A DNA stretch of 64,000 bases from Cyanobacteria bacterium TGS_CYA1 (GTDB taxonomy: Bacteria > Cyanobacteriota > Vampirovibrionia > Obscuribacterales > Obscuribacteraceae). Of this stretch, positions 18,356 to 26,044 are shown piece after piece. The DNA lies in the NCBI GenBank assembly GCA_026129135.1, contig JAHCIQ010000002.1:248001-312000 (forward strand), in the 5' to 3' direction. How positions within the stretch are numbered: position 1 is the stretch's first letter; each line of letters opens with the position of its first letter. Under the pieces are notes generated by a model. That model saw only the letters and a list, made by a program, of their open reading frames with translations, was not told where the DNA came from and made no database searches. A program made the translations under genes and the position numbers.

Positions 18356-18946
18356 ATGAGTTCCGCCGCATATTCAGCACCAAGCGATTATCTAACAGAC
18401 TGTGCAGGTCTTTCCAGCAACGATGGAGCTCTGAAAGTTTCCAGTCCATTTCGAATTCTCGATAATATTACTCCAGCTCAAAATGAGGAAATCTGTGTGT
18501 TGAACGGATTTCCAAAGTTGAGCGATATCTTCGACACGTCCGTGTTCAAGCCGGTCCGCGCTGAATCAAAACCAGACTCTAATTCAGAAACCCGCGTTGA
18601 AGCGAGCCTTCCTAATGCTCGCGATGCTTTCGAAAATTTCGTTAAAAATGTGGTGCTAAACTTTGACGAGCAAAAAGCATTGTCTATGTTCAATGGCATC
18701 GTACGTCAGGTTGCCGATTATGCGCTGAATCCTCACGATATTTCTAATTCTATTCAACGCTTGCTTAAAAGCGCCAAAGAGCCGATTGACTTTAGTAAAA
18801 TTGCCGCCGTATTGAATCACAGATTGCAAAATTCTGAATTGCATTATGCATCTGTTGCTCTTCAAATCTCCAATAGCCAGGAATTCTTTACTGTTATGTC
18901 TCGCGGCGAAACAGTCTTGAAAACGCCTGTTTCTTCCCGCTCCTGA
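18356..18946 (+). CDS. Hypothetical protein, probably helical
   Basis: The 196-aa product has an unstructured N-terminal 80 residues (Ser/Asn/Asp-rich) and a helical C-terminal half (FENFVKNVVLNFDEQKALSM, followed by DISNSIQRLLKSAKEPIDFSK). It has no signal peptide or membrane helix. GAGG lies 8 nt before the ATG, and codon use resembles its neighbours, so it is likely real. I do not recognise the family. Confidence 0.5.
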   Translation: MSSAAYSAPSDYLTDCAGLSSNDGALKVSSPFRILDNITPAQNEEICVLNGFPKLSDIFDTSVFKPVRAESKPDSNSETRVEASLPNARDAFENFVKNVVLNFDEQKALSMFNGIVRQVADYALNPHDISNSIQRLLKSAKEPIDFSKIAAVLNHRLQNSELHYASVALQISNSQEFFTVMSRGETVLKTPVSSRS

Positions 18947-19086
18947 ACTTTGATCTGTGAGCCGGATCACGGAACATAGATTGAAATAGTCCGGCCCGGA
19001 CACATAGATTACAGTTTTCGTCTTAAGTACAGGGCCTGGACGTCAGACGAAAAAACAAAAAGGGTAGGATGCATAGTGAGATTTAG
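18947..19086. other. Intergenic region with two inverted repeats
   Basis: The perfect palindrome GTCCGGCCCGGAC (18989-19001) is flanked by two copies of ACATAGATT (18974-18982 and 19002-19010). Further right TTTTCGTC (19015-19022) faces GACGAAAA (19046-19053). Neither is followed by a clear T tract in either direction, so they are not confident terminators. Confidence 0.35.
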
Positions 19087-19650
19087 TCAGCTATTTAGTC
19101 GAAGGGCTTTGGGAATGCTTGAAACATTTGAGCGGGGTCCGGTCAAAACGTGCGTTATGAGCATTCCTTCAATCGAGCACAAGATCCAGAATGAAAGCAT
19201 CGCCGCAAGCACCAGTGCAGATTTTGTGGTCCAGAAATAGATACAGGCGAAGAACATTGCATAAGCGACAACCCGCGACAACGTCGAGTGGTATGCAGGA
19301 AAGCATCCGTGTTTTCGGACCGAATACACCCAGTGCAAAATCTGGATTATGAGGCCTGTTGCAAACACGCCCGAGCAAGCGGCCATCGCTTGGGGAGTGA
19401 AGTTAGCAAAACAAACAAAAACCGCGGCGTATAAAGTCATGTCGGATATGCTGTCTAGTGTTGCGCCAAAATCGGTACACAAGTCGAATTTGCGGGCGAT
19501 AAAGCCATCTAGCATGTCTGAGACCGCGGCGGCTATAAACAAAGGCAAAAACCAGGTCGGCGATGAGAGCGTATTTGTCAAAGACAAAACTATTATCGCC
19601 AGAGCCGCGAAGAGTCGAACACTTGTGATTAGGTTGGGTAAATTTTTCAT
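19087..19650 (-). CDS. CDP-alcohol phosphatidyltransferase (PgsA-like)
   Basis: The full CDP-alcohol phosphotransferase motif is present with exact spacing: D45xxD48G49xxA52R53 then eight residues, G62, D66 and D70. Six hydrophobic helices and 187 residues fit the family. Such enzymes transfer phosphatidyl from CDP-diacylglycerol to glycerol-3-phosphate, serine, inositol phosphate or related alcohols in the inner membrane. The N-terminal NLITSVRLFAAL matches phosphatidylglycerophosphate synthase most closely, but the acceptor is not certain. It lies about 30 nt downstream of the dipeptidase gene and may be the last gene of that operon. Confidence 0.9.
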   Translation of the reverse strand: MKNLPNLITSVRLFAALAIIVLSLTNTLSSPTWFLPLFIAAAVSDMLDGFIARKFDLCTDFGATLDSISDMTLYAAVFVCFANFTPQAMAACSGVFATGLIIQILHWVYSVRKHGCFPAYHSTLSRVVAYAMFFACIYFWTTKSALVLAAMLSFWILCSIEGMLITHVLTGPRSNVSSIPKALRLNS

Positions 19651-19678
19651 ATCCCAAGCTTACAAGTGTTTAGAACCC

Positions 19679-20887
19679 TCAGTTTGCTAAATCAACACTT
19701 TTAGAATTGTTGAAAATGTCTGGACCGCTAGGCAAACTCAACCGAAGAACTCTCAGGGTATTTTCGCCCATAATGAGTCGTATTTCTTGATCCGAAAAAC
19801 CCTGATTGATTAATGCTTGCGTTACCGCGACCAAATGAGCAACATCGAATGGCGCAGCACATGCTCCATCGAAGTCGGAGCCTAGGGCTACGTGATCTAC
19901 TCCAACTAAATTTGAGGTATATCGAATAGCCCGAGCTATGTCAGCTGGATTTCTGCCACCAATGGCTTCTTGCCAGTACCCGATGCCAATGACGCCACCT
20001 GTTTTGGCTATATCAATGATTTCCGCATCTGACAAATTTCGGTCTGACTTATGAGTGCCTTTTACCCCTGTATGAGAAACAACAACAGGCTTGGTCGAAA
20101 TCGCTAGAGCGTCTTTTATTGTCTTGCTGGAGGCGTGTGCTAGATCTACTAGCATCGACTTCGCCTGCATTCTGCGAATCATTTCTTTGCCAAGGTCGCT
20201 CAAGCCTCCTCGTTTTTCTCCATGAGATGAACCGCCAATGTCGTTGTCGAAAAAATGCGATGGTGACATCATCCGAATGCCATGATCAAAAAAGACATCT
20301 ATATTATTGATGTCGCCTTCAAGAGCATGAGCACCTTCGACACCCAGAAATCCTGCTGTTAGTGTTCGATTCCTAGCGCGTCTTTGAAGATATTCGTCTA
20401 GCTCTTCAGTGTTTTTAATAATAACGAATTCGCCTTTTGAACGCGCCGCTACTTCGTCTAGCTTTTTAGCTTGATATAGGACTCTCTCTTTTAAACTAAA
20501 CCAAGCATCAGGTGTCCAATGCTCAACAAGAGAGAGCAGGGTGATCTGATCTATACCTTCAAGCGCACCAGAACGTTTGGGAACTGACGAGACTATGGTA
20601 AAAGCTTGCAGTGCTACGTTGCCGTCTTTCAATCTGGGAACGTCTACGTGTCCGCGACTATTTCGCTCGAGCAAATCGCGATCCCACAAAAGCGAGTCAC
20701 AATGCAAATCTACGATTAAAAGACTTTCGTGTAATTTGCGCGCGCGATCAGTGATTCGTATGTCACCATTGCTAATAGCATTCATTTTCTTGTCGATGTT
20801 AGCTGCGACAATGCTTAGACCAATATACGCGGTAATGAGTAAAACCAGCGTTATCAGTAGAATGATTTTTGGTACATGCTTTTTCAA
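19679..20887 (-). CDS. Membrane-anchored dipeptidase, peptidase family M19
   Basis: An N-terminal helix (PKIILLITLVLLITAYIGLSI) anchors the protein with its catalytic domain outside the cytoplasm. The M19 zinc and active-site motifs are present: VDLHCDSL, GVEGAHALEGD, MMSPSHF, VDLAHAS, VVVSHTGV and ALGSDFDGA. Family members cleave dipeptides, often with a C-terminal D-residue. It is translated with the upstream PLP enzyme through an ATGA overlap, suggesting use of peptides from cell-wall turnover or prey as an amino acid source. Confidence 0.9.
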   Translation of the reverse strand: MKKHVPKIILLITLVLLITAYIGLSIVAANIDKKMNAISNGDIRITDRARKLHESLLIVDLHCDSLLWDRDLLERNSRGHVDVPRLKDGNVALQAFTIVSSVPKRSGALEGIDQITLLSLVEHWTPDAWFSLKERVLYQAKKLDEVAARSKGEFVIIKNTEELDEYLQRRARNRTLTAGFLGVEGAHALEGDINNIDVFFDHGIRMMSPSHFFDNDIGGSSHGEKRGGLSDLGKEMIRRMQAKSMLVDLAHASSKTIKDALAISTKPVVVSHTGVKGTHKSDRNLSDAEIIDIAKTGGVIGIGYWQEAIGGRNPADIARAIRYTSNLVGVDHVALGSDFDGACAAPFDVAHLVAVTQALINQGFSDQEIRLIMGENTLRVLRLSLPSGPDIFNNSKSVDLAN

Positions 20888-21789
20888 GAAATCAATTCTT
20901 TATAAATAGATGGGTCGACATTGCCACCACTTATGACACAGCAGACAGTTTTGCCATGAAAAAAATTTGGCTCACAAAGGAGCGCTCCGATACTCAAGGC
21001 GCCTGTTGGTTCGCATTTTAGATTTGCCAGATCAAATAACAGTTTCAGTCCTGTTTTGATGTTTTCTTCGGGCACTTCTATGATACGCTCGATTCCGTTT
21101 TGTAGAATTGCCCAGTTCAAGTTGCCGATAGACAAAACGCGGGCACCATCTGCAATTGTTTGTGGTTCTTGTTCGTTTGCCACGATGTGACCTGCTTGCA
21201 GTGAGCGCGATGCGTCGTTTGCCATTTTAGGCTCGGCTCCAACCACTTTGATGCGTTTGCCGCATTGTTTTATGCCTTCGATTATCCCCGAAGTCAGTCC
21301 TCCACCGCCCACTGGTGCCAGCACGAAATTTATTTCTTGAGCGAGTCCGCAGATTTCACGACCAAGCGAAGCATTGCCTTCAATCACGTGTCTGTCGTTG
21401 TACGCGCTTGCTACATAAGCATCGGGATACTCTTTGATCAGTTCTTCCAGACGTGCGCGGCGACTTTTGACTTTAACATCAGTGAGCTCGGCGATGCCAC
21501 CAAAATTTCTTACAGCATCAACTTTTACTTGTGCAGAGGTGCTTGGCATAACGACAATGCATTTCTTTCCCAGAAGTTGACAGGCATAAGCAAGCGCTTG
21601 ACCAAAATTGCCAGAAGACTCGGTCAGGATAGTATCTTGTTCGACATGCTTTGCTAAATTGTATCCTGCTCGAAATTTAAAACTGCCTGTGTGCTGGAAG
21701 GTTTCACTTGCAAGCACCACATCGCAACCAAGATGTCTGTTTAGTTTGACCGACTTAATTATGGTCGTGGGTCGAATAGCATTTTTCAT
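20884..21789 (-). CDS. PLP-dependent serine/threonine dehydratase-like enzyme
   Basis: The fold-type II signature is present: Lys38 in FQHTGSFKFRA binds PLP, SSGNFGQALAYA binds the substrate carboxylate, and the glycine loop APVGGGGLTSG binds phosphate. The best match is threonine dehydratase/serine racemase (about 300 aa, without the ACT regulatory domain). It would deaminate or racemise Ser/Thr-like amino acids in the cytoplasm. The start overlaps the preceding stop by 1 nt (TAATG) and its stop overlaps the dipeptidase start by 4 nt. Confidence 0.88.
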   Translation of the reverse strand: MKNAIRPTTIIKSVKLNRHLGCDVVLASETFQHTGSFKFRAGYNLAKHVEQDTILTESSGNFGQALAYACQLLGKKCIVVMPSTSAQVKVDAVRNFGGIAELTDVKVKSRRARLEELIKEYPDAYVASAYNDRHVIEGNASLGREICGLAQEINFVLAPVGGGGLTSGIIEGIKQCGKRIKVVGAEPKMANDASRSLQAGHIVANEQEPQTIADGARVLSIGNLNWAILQNGIERIIEVPEENIKTGLKLLFDLANLKCEPTGALSIGALLCEPNFFHGKTVCCVISGGNVDPSIYKELIS

Positions 21790-22481
21790 TAGTCAAGGAT
21801 AGTTGCTTGATCGTATTTATAAACACCAATAAGCGATGAAGGAATTTTTTTCTCTAACAAATGTACCATTGGCTCAAAATGCTTCCTGGCAAAAGCCAGA
21901 GGACCACCTTTGAAGAAACTGGTCCAGTCGCCAATCTGTAGAGTAACTTCCTTAATAGCTAAATCTCTGTTTGCTACCACGCGGACTTTAACTGGAGAAT
22001 TCTTGCTATTAAGAACAAAAAACTCGTCTTCTTCTGCGACATCAAATTCGGTACCATAGTCGAAATTGATTTTTGACTCGACAAATAGATCTTGATTGAG
22101 CAAGGGAGGAATTATTTTTGCAATTAATAAACCTTCGGCCGATACAGTCAAATCCATTTCAGTGCTCTTGCCCGTGGTTATGAGCCTTTTGGGTTCAGTG
22201 CCTTTGTGTAAGAGGTTAGCACCATCGCCAAGCTTCAATTCAAAAATGTCATTGCCTGCAATATTGTCATTCAATACTTTTACATCAGAAAGCAATTTGG
22301 TCTTTTTTGACCATTTCATTTTCAGAATGTTGGTGGCACGCTTATAGCCGGTAGCAAATTTACCAACGGCTTTCACTTCCTGATTGGCAATTGAATATTT
22401 GACCTCAAAGCTGCCCTTGTCGGAATATTCTCGAGCAGTTTTGTAGCGCTCGATTATTTGTGATTTTATATCACTGACCAT
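21789..22481 (-). CDS. Hypothetical beta-rich protein (LolA-like fold possible)
   Basis: The protein has 230 residues. YKTAREYSDKGSFEVKYS and repeated beta-strand segments (MDLTVSAEGLLIAKIIPP, VKVRVVANRDLAIKEVTLQ) resemble the arrangement of LolA/LppX-like lipid-binding domains, but no signal peptide is present in this frame, so the resemblance may only be structural. It overlaps the upstream membrane-anchored gene by 11 nt. That gene could supply the membrane anchor to a complex. Confidence in function is low, but the gene is clearly part of the operon. Confidence 0.6.
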   Translation of the reverse strand: MVSDIKSQIIERYKTAREYSDKGSFEVKYSIANQEVKAVGKFATGYKRATNILKMKWSKKTKLLSDVKVLNDNIAGNDIFELKLGDGANLLHKGTEPKRLITTGKSTEMDLTVSAEGLLIAKIIPPLLNQDLFVESKINFDYGTEFDVAEEDEFFVLNSKNSPVKVRVVANRDLAIKEVTLQIGDWTSFFKGGPLAFARKHFEPMVHLLEKKIPSSLIGVYKYDQATILD

Positions 22482-22917
22482 TCAAAGCGGGAGCGGGCTT
22501 GGTATCCACAGGAGTAGTGGTTGTTGGGGCGTTATTGACTGGTGTGTTATTGCTAGAGTTGTTTACAGGCACTATCGTTGACGAGTTGTTGACAGTTCCG
22601 CTATTTACTGAATTGTTGTTGACTGTGCCGGTATTCACGGGACTATTGTTTACAGTGCCCGAATTTTCTGGAGGAGTAGGTGCTGGAGACAACGAAGTCG
22701 TTTTGGTTTCTACAGTCTTTGTTTCGGCTGCAGGTTTCGATTCAGTTTCGACTACGGTAGTAGTTGTCGAAACTTCCTTCTTTTCATTGAACTTATTGAA
22801 CATAAATATGGCGCCCAAAACAATAAGAATTACCACAACATAAGTTGTTGCAGTATCGCCAGAATGATCTTCTGCTTTCTGTTCTTCCAACTTTTGTTCT
22901 TCTGGATTGTTATTCAT
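22471..22917 (-). CDS. Single-pass membrane protein with Asn/Thr/Pro-rich repeats
   Basis: A charged N-terminus is followed by one helix (TYVVVILIVLGAIFMF), a Lys/Glu stop-transfer stretch, then about 100 residues of low-complexity sequence with repeats SGTVNNSPVN, TGTVNNNSVN and SGTVNNSSTI. The tail probably lies outside the cytoplasm and may be a flexible spacer. GGAG lies 7 nt before the ATG. This is the first gene of the compact operon running to 19679 or 19087. Confidence 0.65.
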   Translation of the reverse strand: MNNNPEEQKLEEQKAEDHSGDTATTYVVVILIVLGAIFMFNKFNEKKEVSTTTTVVETESKPAAETKTVETKTTSLSPAPTPPENSGTVNNSPVNTGTVNNNSVNSGTVNNSSTIVPVNNSSNNTPVNNAPTTTTPVDTKPAPALNGQ

Positions 22918-23004
22918 ACTAAGGCTCCGCCGCCGGGGATATGTCAGAAGTATTTTAACCTATATCCGATAATCTACAAGGACACTCTTTTCTTACGCAT
23001 TTAC

Positions 23005-23052
23005 TTTTCCCACATTAATCAAAGTGGGAAATTCCCACACTTGTGGTATAAT
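23005..23052 (+). promoter_or_regulatory. Promoter and palindromic operator of a toxin-antitoxin operon
   Basis: A TTTTCCCAC half-site (23005-23013), the perfect palindrome GTGGGAAATTCCCAC (23024-23038) and a partial CCACACTTGTGG (23035-23046) surround the -35 region. TATAAT follows at 23047-23052. Adjacent half-sites are 10 nt apart. This arrangement fits autorepression by the antitoxin or the toxin-antitoxin complex. Confidence 0.7.
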
Positions 23053-23076
23053 CAGTGTATCGACAGAGGTGGCAAT

Positions 23077-23337
23077 ATGGAATGGGTTTACACGGGCAAA
23101 GAGTCAGAGCCAGACGGAAAACATCGAGTAAGCCTGGGAGCGGCTATCAAGACTCCTCCTGGCGTTCGTTATCGTGTTTTACAAAACGAGCGAGGGCAAA
23201 TACTTTTGGATCCAGTTAAATCGGTTCCAGCGGATGAAGCCTGGGTTTTTGAAAATCCTGCCCGCATAGAGTCGATTAAAAGAGGAGTTGCTCAGGCTGA
23301 AGCCGGTAAATTGCGAAAGCGCAAGTTAAAGGACTGA
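23077..23337 (+). CDS. Antitoxin of a type II toxin-antitoxin pair (AbrB-like)
   Basis: The 86-aa product starts at ATG 23077 with AGAGG just upstream; a longer frame from 22864 would run through the promoter. The sequence LGAAIKTPPGVRYRVLQNERGQILLDPV has the alternating strand pattern of AbrB/MazE-type swapped-hairpin domains, and the C-terminal half is helical and basic (KRGVAQAEAGKLRKRKLKD), a plausible toxin-binding region. The toxin follows after 4 nt. A palindromic operator overlaps the promoter. Confidence 0.7.
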   Translation: MEWVYTGKESEPDGKHRVSLGAAIKTPPGVRYRVLQNERGQILLDPVKSVPADEAWVFENPARIESIKRGVAQAEAGKLRKRKLKD

Positions 23338-23341
23338 GTAA

Positions 23342-23656
23342 ATGTCCTATGAGCTGCTTTTTACCGATGAAGCAAATAGCCAACTAGACAAACACGAAAC
23401 GAGTAAATCGTTAAAAGTTCAATATAAGGCAGTGATTAAGTCGTTGCGTTATCTAGAAGAAAATCCTCAGCACCCAAGTCTTAATACGCATAAATTCTCG
23501 TCTTTGAAAGGTCCGGAAGGATGCGAAGTTTTCGAGGCATACGCTCAAAATAATACGTCGGGTGCTTGGCGTATTTTCTGGAGCTATTATCCAAAGAAAA
23601 AAAAGACAGATCTAAAAGGGCTTATAACAATCATTTCGATCACTCCGTACCCATAA
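23342..23656 (+). CDS. RelE/ParE-superfamily toxin
   Basis: The 104-aa size, the N-terminal strand YELLFTDEANSQLDKHE, the helical pair and the central basic-aromatic strand GAWRIFWSYYPKKKK followed by ITIISITPYP match RelE-like mRNA interferases. The final ITPYP resembles the usual ...I..H.Y ending. It sits 4 nt downstream of the antitoxin. RelE-type toxins cut mRNA on the ribosome; ParE-type inhibit gyrase. The conserved Arg in WRIFW fits an RNase, but subtype is not certain. Confidence 0.75.
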   Translation: MSYELLFTDEANSQLDKHETSKSLKVQYKAVIKSLRYLEENPQHPSLNTHKFSSLKGPEGCEVFEAYAQNNTSGAWRIFWSYYPKKKKTDLKGLITIISITPYP

Positions 23657-23663
23657 TCAAGTG

Positions 23664-24575
23664 TTAAACCGAATCGATAAACTTAAGAATTTTGGTTTTC
23701 AACTGGTCGTCAATTACAAAACTGTGCCCTTGTTTGGGGATTTTCTCGAATTGTTTGGGCTCATTGGCTGCTCGATAAATTTGTTCGCCGTGACCGACCT
23801 CAATTGTAGTGTCATCGGTACCGTGTACGATAAGAATAGGCTTGTGAAACAGCTTCACTCTGGCAGGATTGTCAAAATCATAGTCGGTCAGCAAGAAGTC
23901 AGGATATATATTCATGAAAGGGAAAATCTTTTTCGCTGACGCTTTGAGCGACGTATACGGCGAAAAAAGAATCAACCCAGCACAAGGACTCTCGGAAGCG
24001 ACAAGAGTCGCCGGCCCAGAACCTAGCGAACTGCCATAGTGAATTATTTTGGCTGGAGCAACTTTAAGCGTATTCACAAGACACTTATAAGCAGAACGTG
24101 CATCATCTGCCATTCCTGCAATAGTGGGCGTACCTTCGCTTTTTCCAAAACCGGCATAATCGTAGATAAACAAAGCGTCGTTATCTTGCAGTAAGAAACC
24201 GCACATGCCCAGGTGATAATTGTTATTTCCATACTGCCCGTGGTGCACCAGAATGACGTGGTCGCTATTTTCTTTTGGAAGATATATCCCATGCAACAGC
24301 TTTTCAGTTTTGTTTTTGAAAAACACTTCTTCAGCTTTGCGGCCGAACCAGTTTGAATTGAATTCATTTGTTTTCACTGGTTTGAACAGTACTTTGACGT
24401 TATAGAAATCGCGATTAATCACTGGCGAATAAGTCAGATAAAGGATGATGATAAAGCAAGCTGCACCAAATGCCGCCAGGCGAAAATAGAATGTGCGTGA
24501 TTTTGCTTTCCAGAGGATCTCAGTGCCGCTCGCTGTTTCGTTTTGCATGCCGTGATCGTATCGACTCAGAGTCAT
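23664..24575 (-). CDS. Membrane-anchored alpha/beta hydrolase (paralogue 1)
   Basis: The N-terminal helix FYFRLAAFGAACFIIILYLTY is followed by a hydrolase domain with ILVHHGQYGN (oxyanion region), YDYAGFGKSEG, the nucleophile Ser in YGSSLGSGPA, Asp in VHGTDDTTIE and His in KQGHSF. This resembles ABHD12/13 (BEM46) family serine hydrolases. A near copy occurs at 26045-27043 on the other side of the autotransporter gene. The true start may be the internal ATG at 24548 (MQNETASG), which aligns with MQNTQ in the paralogue. The 3' end is adjacent to the toxin gene. Confidence 0.85.
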   Translation of the reverse strand: MTLSRYDHGMQNETASGTEILWKAKSRTFYFRLAAFGAACFIIILYLTYSPVINRDFYNVKVLFKPVKTNEFNSNWFGRKAEEVFFKNKTEKLLHGIYLPKENSDHVILVHHGQYGNNNYHLGMCGFLLQDNDALFIYDYAGFGKSEGTPTIAGMADDARSAYKCLVNTLKVAPAKIIHYGSSLGSGPATLVASESPCAGLILFSPYTSLKASAKKIFPFMNIYPDFLLTDYDFDNPARVKLFHKPILIVHGTDDTTIEVGHGEQIYRAANEPKQFEKIPKQGHSFVIDDQLKTKILKFIDSV

Positions 24576-24591
24576 ACCCGCTAGTCTAAAG

Positions 24592-24613
24592 CCAACAGTT
24601 AATTAAGTGTTTC
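24592..24613. repeat. AACAGTTAATTAAGTGTT-type palindromic element, copy 1
   Basis: A 22-nt element centred on TTAATTAA with AACA/TGTT arms lies between the divergent hydrolase and autotransporter genes. Closely related copies are at 26987-27008 and 54425-54446, with 2-3 differences. Confidence 0.5.
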
Positions 24614-24676
24614 ATGTAATTCTGTATAAACTGGCATATATACCGTCAATTGTATCAATCACCGGAGGCATCTCGA

Positions 24677-26044
24677 ATGCGTAAGAAGTATGGCGTACTA
24701 GCAGCAATGGCATTGAGTCTGACATTGTTGAATGCAATGCCGCCTGCATTAGCTGAGACGCTTTTAGGTGACGGAACTGGGGGAACGAGCCTTCAGGGTC
24801 CTCCAGGATTTGGACTGGCGGGCGGATTGGGTGCCACCGCCATTGGTACCGGAACACTTGCTGGTGGTGTCGGTGCAACAGCGGTAGGTAATGGGAACGC
24901 TGCTGGTGGCATCGGTGCAACTTCACTGGGTAATGGAAACGCGGCGGGAGGTCTTGGAGCAACGGCGGTTGGTAACGGAAACGCCGCAGGCGGTTTAAAT
25001 GCCACCGCAATGGGCAATGGAAACGCTGCTGGTGTTTCAGCTAACGTCACTGCAGTAGGTTCTGGAAACTCTGTGTCGAACGACAGAGCCGCAGCATTCG
25101 GTTCAGGAAACAGTGCATCTGGAGTAAACAGTTCGGCACTTGGAGCACAAAACACCGCGTCGGGCACGGGTAGTACTGCAGTTGGTACTAATAATACGGC
25201 GTCGGGTCTGAGTAGCGTGGCAATAGGTTCTGGTTCTCAAGCGACCGGTGACAATTCATTTGCAGGAGGAAGTAACGCCCTGGCTGCACTGAATGCCACT
25301 GCTCTTGGTAATGGATCTAGTGCCGCAGCAAACGGCGCCGCCTTTGGTAATGGTGCCACTGCGGCCGCGAACGGAACCGCTTTGGGTAATGGTGCTACAA
25401 GTGGTGCGCTTGGAACAGCTATAGGAAATAATGCCAATGCCACCGGTGATGGTGTTGCAATTGGGGCTGGATCAAGCGCTGGTGCTAATGGAGCCGCAAT
25501 TGGACCTGGCTCGGTCGCTGCTGCAAATACCGTATCTGTTGGGACAGCTGGAGGTGAGCGCCGCATTACCAATGTTGCCGCAGGTGTCGCCCCCACAGAT
25601 GCTGTAAACGTAAGTCAGCTTACAGGCACAGTCACCAATATATTCAACAACAATCAGCAAATACTGACTGATGCGAACAACTATACAGATAATCGCTTCA
25701 ATCAAGCAAACGCATACACCGATCAGCGCGTCACTCAATCTATCAATTACACAAACGCTGTCGGGAGAAATCTTCAGCGGGACATTAACAATGTTCAGCG
25801 CGGAGCCAATCAAGGTGTTGCAGCAGCTGTGGCAATGCTCACAACTATTCGCATTCCTGACCCAGGCAAATCGACAGTCAATATTGGCGGTGGATATTAT
25901 GGTGGTCAAGCAGCAGCTGCATTTTCTATGGCGCACCGCTCTCGCGGCGGGAAGCTGCAAGCTGTGATGGCTATAGGCGTTCCTGTAAGCATTACCAGTG
26001 GTCAGAATATCGCTGCTGGTGGCGCAATCGGATGGCAATTCTAG
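24677..26044 (+). CDS. YadA-like trimeric autotransporter adhesin
   Basis: The ATG at 24677 has GGAGG 8 nt upstream and is followed by a signal peptide ending MPPALAE. The passenger consists of 14-residue head repeats (GATAVGNGNAAGGL and variants), the left-handed beta-roll of YadA and Hep_Hag proteins. A neck (DAVNVSQL) and a coiled-coil stalk (NNYTDNRFNQANAYTDQRV) follow. The last 80 residues are the membrane anchor (GVAAAVAMLTTIRIPDPGKS ... AIGWQF), which trimerises into an outer-membrane barrel. This type Vc secretion needs an outer membrane and BAM complex. It likely mediates attachment. It is flanked by two related hydrolases and ends 1 nt before the convergent one. Confidence 0.92.
   Translation: MRKKYGVLAAMALSLTLLNAMPPALAETLLGDGTGGTSLQGPPGFGLAGGLGATAIGTGTLAGGVGATAVGNGNAAGGIGATSLGNGNAAGGLGATAVGNGNAAGGLNATAMGNGNAAGVSANVTAVGSGNSVSNDRAAAFGSGNSASGVNSSALGAQNTASGTGSTAVGTNNTASGLSSVAIGSGSQATGDNSFAGGSNALAALNATALGNGSSAAANGAAFGNGATAAANGTALGNGATSGALGTAIGNNANATGDGVAIGAGSSAGANGAAIGPGSVAAANTVSVGTAGGERRITNVAAGVAPTDAVNVSQLTGTVTNIFNNNQQILTDANNYTDNRFNQANAYTDQRVTQSINYTNAVGRNLQRDINNVQRGANQGVAAAVAMLTTIRIPDPGKSTVNIGGGYYGGQAAAAFSMAHRSRGGKLQAVMAIGVPVSITSGQNIAAGGAIGWQF
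24826..25550 (+). repeat. Tandem head-repeat region of the autotransporter
   Basis: About 16 units of 14 residues (42 nt) occur in tandem. The first five are nearly identical in sequence (GGTAATGGAAACGC-like cores near 24891, 24927, 24969 and 25011), indicating recent expansion or gene conversion; later units are diverged. Confidence 0.75.

Noticed and set aside
22864..23076. An N-terminal extension of the antitoxin.
   Set aside because: It crosses the promoter and operator, and the ATG at 23077 has its own Shine-Dalgarno.
24793..25596. Ala/Pro-rich antisense frames across the autotransporter.
   Set aside because: They are reverse reading of the Gly/Ala/Asn repeats, without ribosome sites.
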